A DNA stretch of 64,000 nucleotides from an uncultured Eubacterium sp. Its GTDB lineage: Bacteria; Bacillota; Clostridia; Lachnospirales; Lachnospiraceae. Shown here piece after piece: positions 62,564 to 64,000 of the stretch (positions are counted from its first letter, which is position 1; every line of letters starts with the position of its first letter). The DNA lies in the NCBI GenBank assembly GCA_910583555.1, contig CAJTXO010000016.1, positions 33,385-97,384 of the forward strand. The letters are read 5' to 3'. Position numbers and translations under genes: made by a program. The notes beneath the pieces were generated by a model that searched no databases, was not told the origin of the DNA, and worked only from the letters and a program-made list of their open reading frames with translations.

Positions 62564-63487
62564 TCAAGCTTTTTCTTTTTCTATTGGTGCATTTTTATTG
62601 ATTCTTATTGATTCAATTGATTTTCCATCAATTCTGTTATTTCTGTTTTCAACCCAGCCAAAATTCCATGTCAGTACTGTCATGATCAGCAGGATAATAA
62701 GGACTATATTTGATAGGATAAGTGGAAATAATTTTCCACCTCTGCCGACCAAAAAATTAATATAATAGAACAAGCCAAATAATACATTTATAAGAACAAG
62801 TCCTATTACCAGTGAAACAAAAACCGTTCTATAAATCCTTGCTTGTGCAATATTATTTAAGACTGACGTTGAAAATGCAATCCCTCCCGTAAACGCTAAC
62901 ACAACCGCTGCAAATATACCAAGAATAGCAATATATTCCTTTTGTGAATGATTCAATTTTTCATCCACTTCAATAATCCTTTTCTCCGCAGCATCATAAT
63001 CCTCTTTTATTCTATTATGGGCTTTTTCAAGCTCCCTCTGTAAAGAATTGATCTGCGATTGGAGATTTTCCAACGAGGATTCACCAGATATTTGTCGATC
63101 GGCGGCATCAGAATAAGTAATTCTTGCAATATCAAGATTGACATGGTCATATAATTTTTTGATCGCATCACTTACATCAACGATCCGTTCCCCGTCTGGG
63201 GCTTTGTTTTTTGGTTGGTAACCGTTCCTTATCACATCCAGATTCTGACCCAATATATTGATATCGCCTAAATCGGAGTTTTGGCGGATTTGCGTCAACA
63301 CAGAAAAAATATCCGTGTAAAAATGTCTGAACCTCTTTCCATCTGGTTCCGCGTCATATAGCGCTTCAAGACGCTTATACATATTGGAACGATCATAAGC
63401 GTCCTGAAGAAGTTCCTGTGACCTTGCCAGATCATAAAGGATACCACGAAATTCTTCTCTTTGTTTTGATTCTCCTGACAAATCCAT
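62564..63487 (-). CDS. Membrane protein paired with a Panacea antitoxin (possible toxin)
   Basis: A 307-aa protein starting MDLSGESKQREEFRGILYDL. The first 130 residues are soluble, then a coiled coil (LENLQSQINSLQRELEKAHN, about 138-175). The C-terminus has three membrane segments: EYIAILGIFAAVVLAFTGGI, VFVSLVIGLVLINVLFGLFY and LILSNIVLIILLIMTVLTW. The ATG is 3 nt after the stop of the Panacea-domain gene, so they are one operon. Panacea antitoxins are known to pair with many toxin types, including membrane-acting ones. Calling this the toxin is inference. Confidence 0.65.
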   Translation of the reverse strand: MDLSGESKQREEFRGILYDLARSQELLQDAYDRSNMYKRLEALYDAEPDGKRFRHFYTDIFSVLTQIRQNSDLGDINILGQNLDVIRNGYQPKNKAPDGERIVDVSDAIKKLYDHVNLDIARITYSDAADRQISGESSLENLQSQINSLQRELEKAHNRIKEDYDAAEKRIIEVDEKLNHSQKEYIAILGIFAAVVLAFTGGIAFSTSVLNNIAQARIYRTVFVSLVIGLVLINVLFGLFYYINFLVGRGGKLFPLILSNIVLIILLIMTVLTWNFGWVENRNNRIDGKSIESIRINKNAPIEKEKA

Positions 63488-63490
63488 GAA

Positions 63491-63913
63491 TCATCCCACC
63501 GCCTTTATAAGATCGATAGGAATAACCTTGTGATTCCCTGATCCTTTATGATAAATTTGATCCCATGCCCCATTTTTCTTGTGTGTCTCAGCTACCAAAA
63601 TCCATGGATCAAGAACCCTTTTACTCTCAACAATATTATCTATCACCTTTTTATCTTTAGACTCTACGTCAAACTTCTCATAATTTGAGGAAATCGGCAT
63701 TGCGCCATATCCACAATAATGATAATAAACATCAGGCACTACAGGACCAAACTGCCATGCTTCAATATCATCCGAAAAAGCAAGCCGACCGCACCCCAGG
63801 AAATCTTTTTGAATGTAATATAATATCTTTTGAAGTTGAAGATTACTGATCGGGTGATTTTCGGCAATACACTTCGACACAACATACTTTGATAGATTTA
63901 TAGCAGTATACAT
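63491..63913 (-). CDS. Panacea (DUF4065/SocA-like) antitoxin-domain protein
   Basis: A 140-aa protein. The Panacea motifs are clear: NLQLQKILYYIQKDFLG (about residues 22-38) and IEAWQFGPVVPDVYYHYCGY (about 50-69). These proteins neutralise very diverse toxins and resemble SocA. The start MYTAINLSK has AAGGAG about 10 nt upstream; an earlier reading start is a shadow. A palindrome lies 36 bp upstream (63949-63965), a candidate autoregulation site. Confidence 0.85.
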   Translation of the reverse strand: MYTAINLSKYVVSKCIAENHPISNLQLQKILYYIQKDFLGCGRLAFSDDIEAWQFGPVVPDVYYHYCGYGAMPISSNYEKFDVESKDKKVIDNIVESKRVLDPWILVAETHKKNGAWDQIYHKGSGNHKVIPIDLIKAVG

Positions 63914-63948
63914 TTCAAGCACTCTCCTTTCTCCTATTAGTATATATA

Positions 63949-63965
63949 GGCGTTTGCGAAACGCC
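63949..63965. promoter_or_regulatory. Palindrome upstream of the Panacea gene
   Basis: GGCGTTT-GCG-AAACGCC is a perfect 7-bp inverted repeat with a 3-bp centre. It lies beside an AT-rich TATATATACTAAT (minus strand) that could hold the -10. It is a candidate operator for the pair downstream. Confidence 0.5.
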
Positions 63966-63995
63966 AGAACCCGCATAAATACGGGGTTCTTTTTG
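63966..63995 (+). terminator. Terminator-like hairpin at the window edge
   Basis: AGAACCC (63966-63972) pairs with GGGTTCT (63984-63990), followed on the plus strand by TTTTT. No plus-strand gene in the window ends here, so its purpose depends on sequence to the right or on antisense transcripts. Confidence 0.5.
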
Positions 63996-64000
63996 TTACA

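Overview
The window comes from a Gram-positive, spore-forming, flagellated anaerobe of the Clostridia, most likely a Lachnospiraceae member. The signs are a spoIIR sporulation gene, a clostridial str operon (rpsL-rpsG-fusA-tuf), a short 8Fe ferredoxin, an ATP-dependent PEP carboxykinase, a Lachnospiraceae-style Tad pilus locus and a flagellin/FliS block. Strong ribosome binding sites (GGAGG-like) and sigma-A promoters (TTGACA/TATAAT) are common. This placement is inferred from gene content only.

Region by region. (1) Bases 1-8.3 kb are an accessory, partly low-GC area full of broken genes: a NUDIX hydrolase cut by the window edge, remains of at least two AlbA_2-type ATP-binding regulators, a multiply frameshifted 340-codon gene, a flavodoxin fragment, a Cys-rich fragment with no start codon and a 5' relic of a group II intron. 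Intact genes lie among them (two methyltransferases, STAS, VOC, a DUF6483-like protein), followed by an unknown three-gene unit (6.8-8.05 kb). (2) 8.3-13 kb is the str operon on the minus strand. (3) 13-25 kb holds a giant secreted Ig-repeat/LRR protein, an AbiE toxin-antitoxin pair with a clear operator, mutM, surface-protein debris, an AAA-ATPase/PD-(D/E)XK protein and a double CAP-domain secreted protein. (4) 25-37 kb holds pckA and pyk at the PEP node, a chemoreceptor, two polysaccharide genes (initiating sugar transferase and O-antigen ligase-like), a REC-ComFB regulator, a possible peptide gene behind a 20-bp tandem operator array, mecA, a DUF1858 protein and a ferredoxin. (5) 37-44 kb is housekeeping: pgi, murG, hinT, a flavoprotein, a rhomboid protease and a RACo-like activator. 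(6) 44-54.7 kb is a complete Tad/Flp pilus operon (minus strand) with two prepilin peptidases, ending in an FHA protein. (7) 55-60 kb is a flagellar block: a 971-aa protein, flagellin and fliS, behind a sigma-28 promoter. (8) 60-64 kb holds spoIIR, ispE, a PHP phosphoesterase, tRNA-Gly(CCC) and a Panacea-domain antitoxin paired with a membrane protein.

How it fits together: the Tad genes form one closely spaced, partly overlapping transcription unit for a surface pilus. The long Ig protein, the CAP protein and the polysaccharide genes add to cell-surface building. The flagellin gene overlaps the gene before it (ATGA), so its translation is probably coupled. AbiE and the Panacea pair are candidate phage-defence or stability modules. 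The best candidates for something undescribed are the three-gene unit at 6.8-8.05 kb, the 36-aa ORF behind a 3 x 20-bp array at 35.5-35.7 kb, the Panacea pair at the right edge, and a flagellin with ten cysteines coupled to a 971-aa protein.
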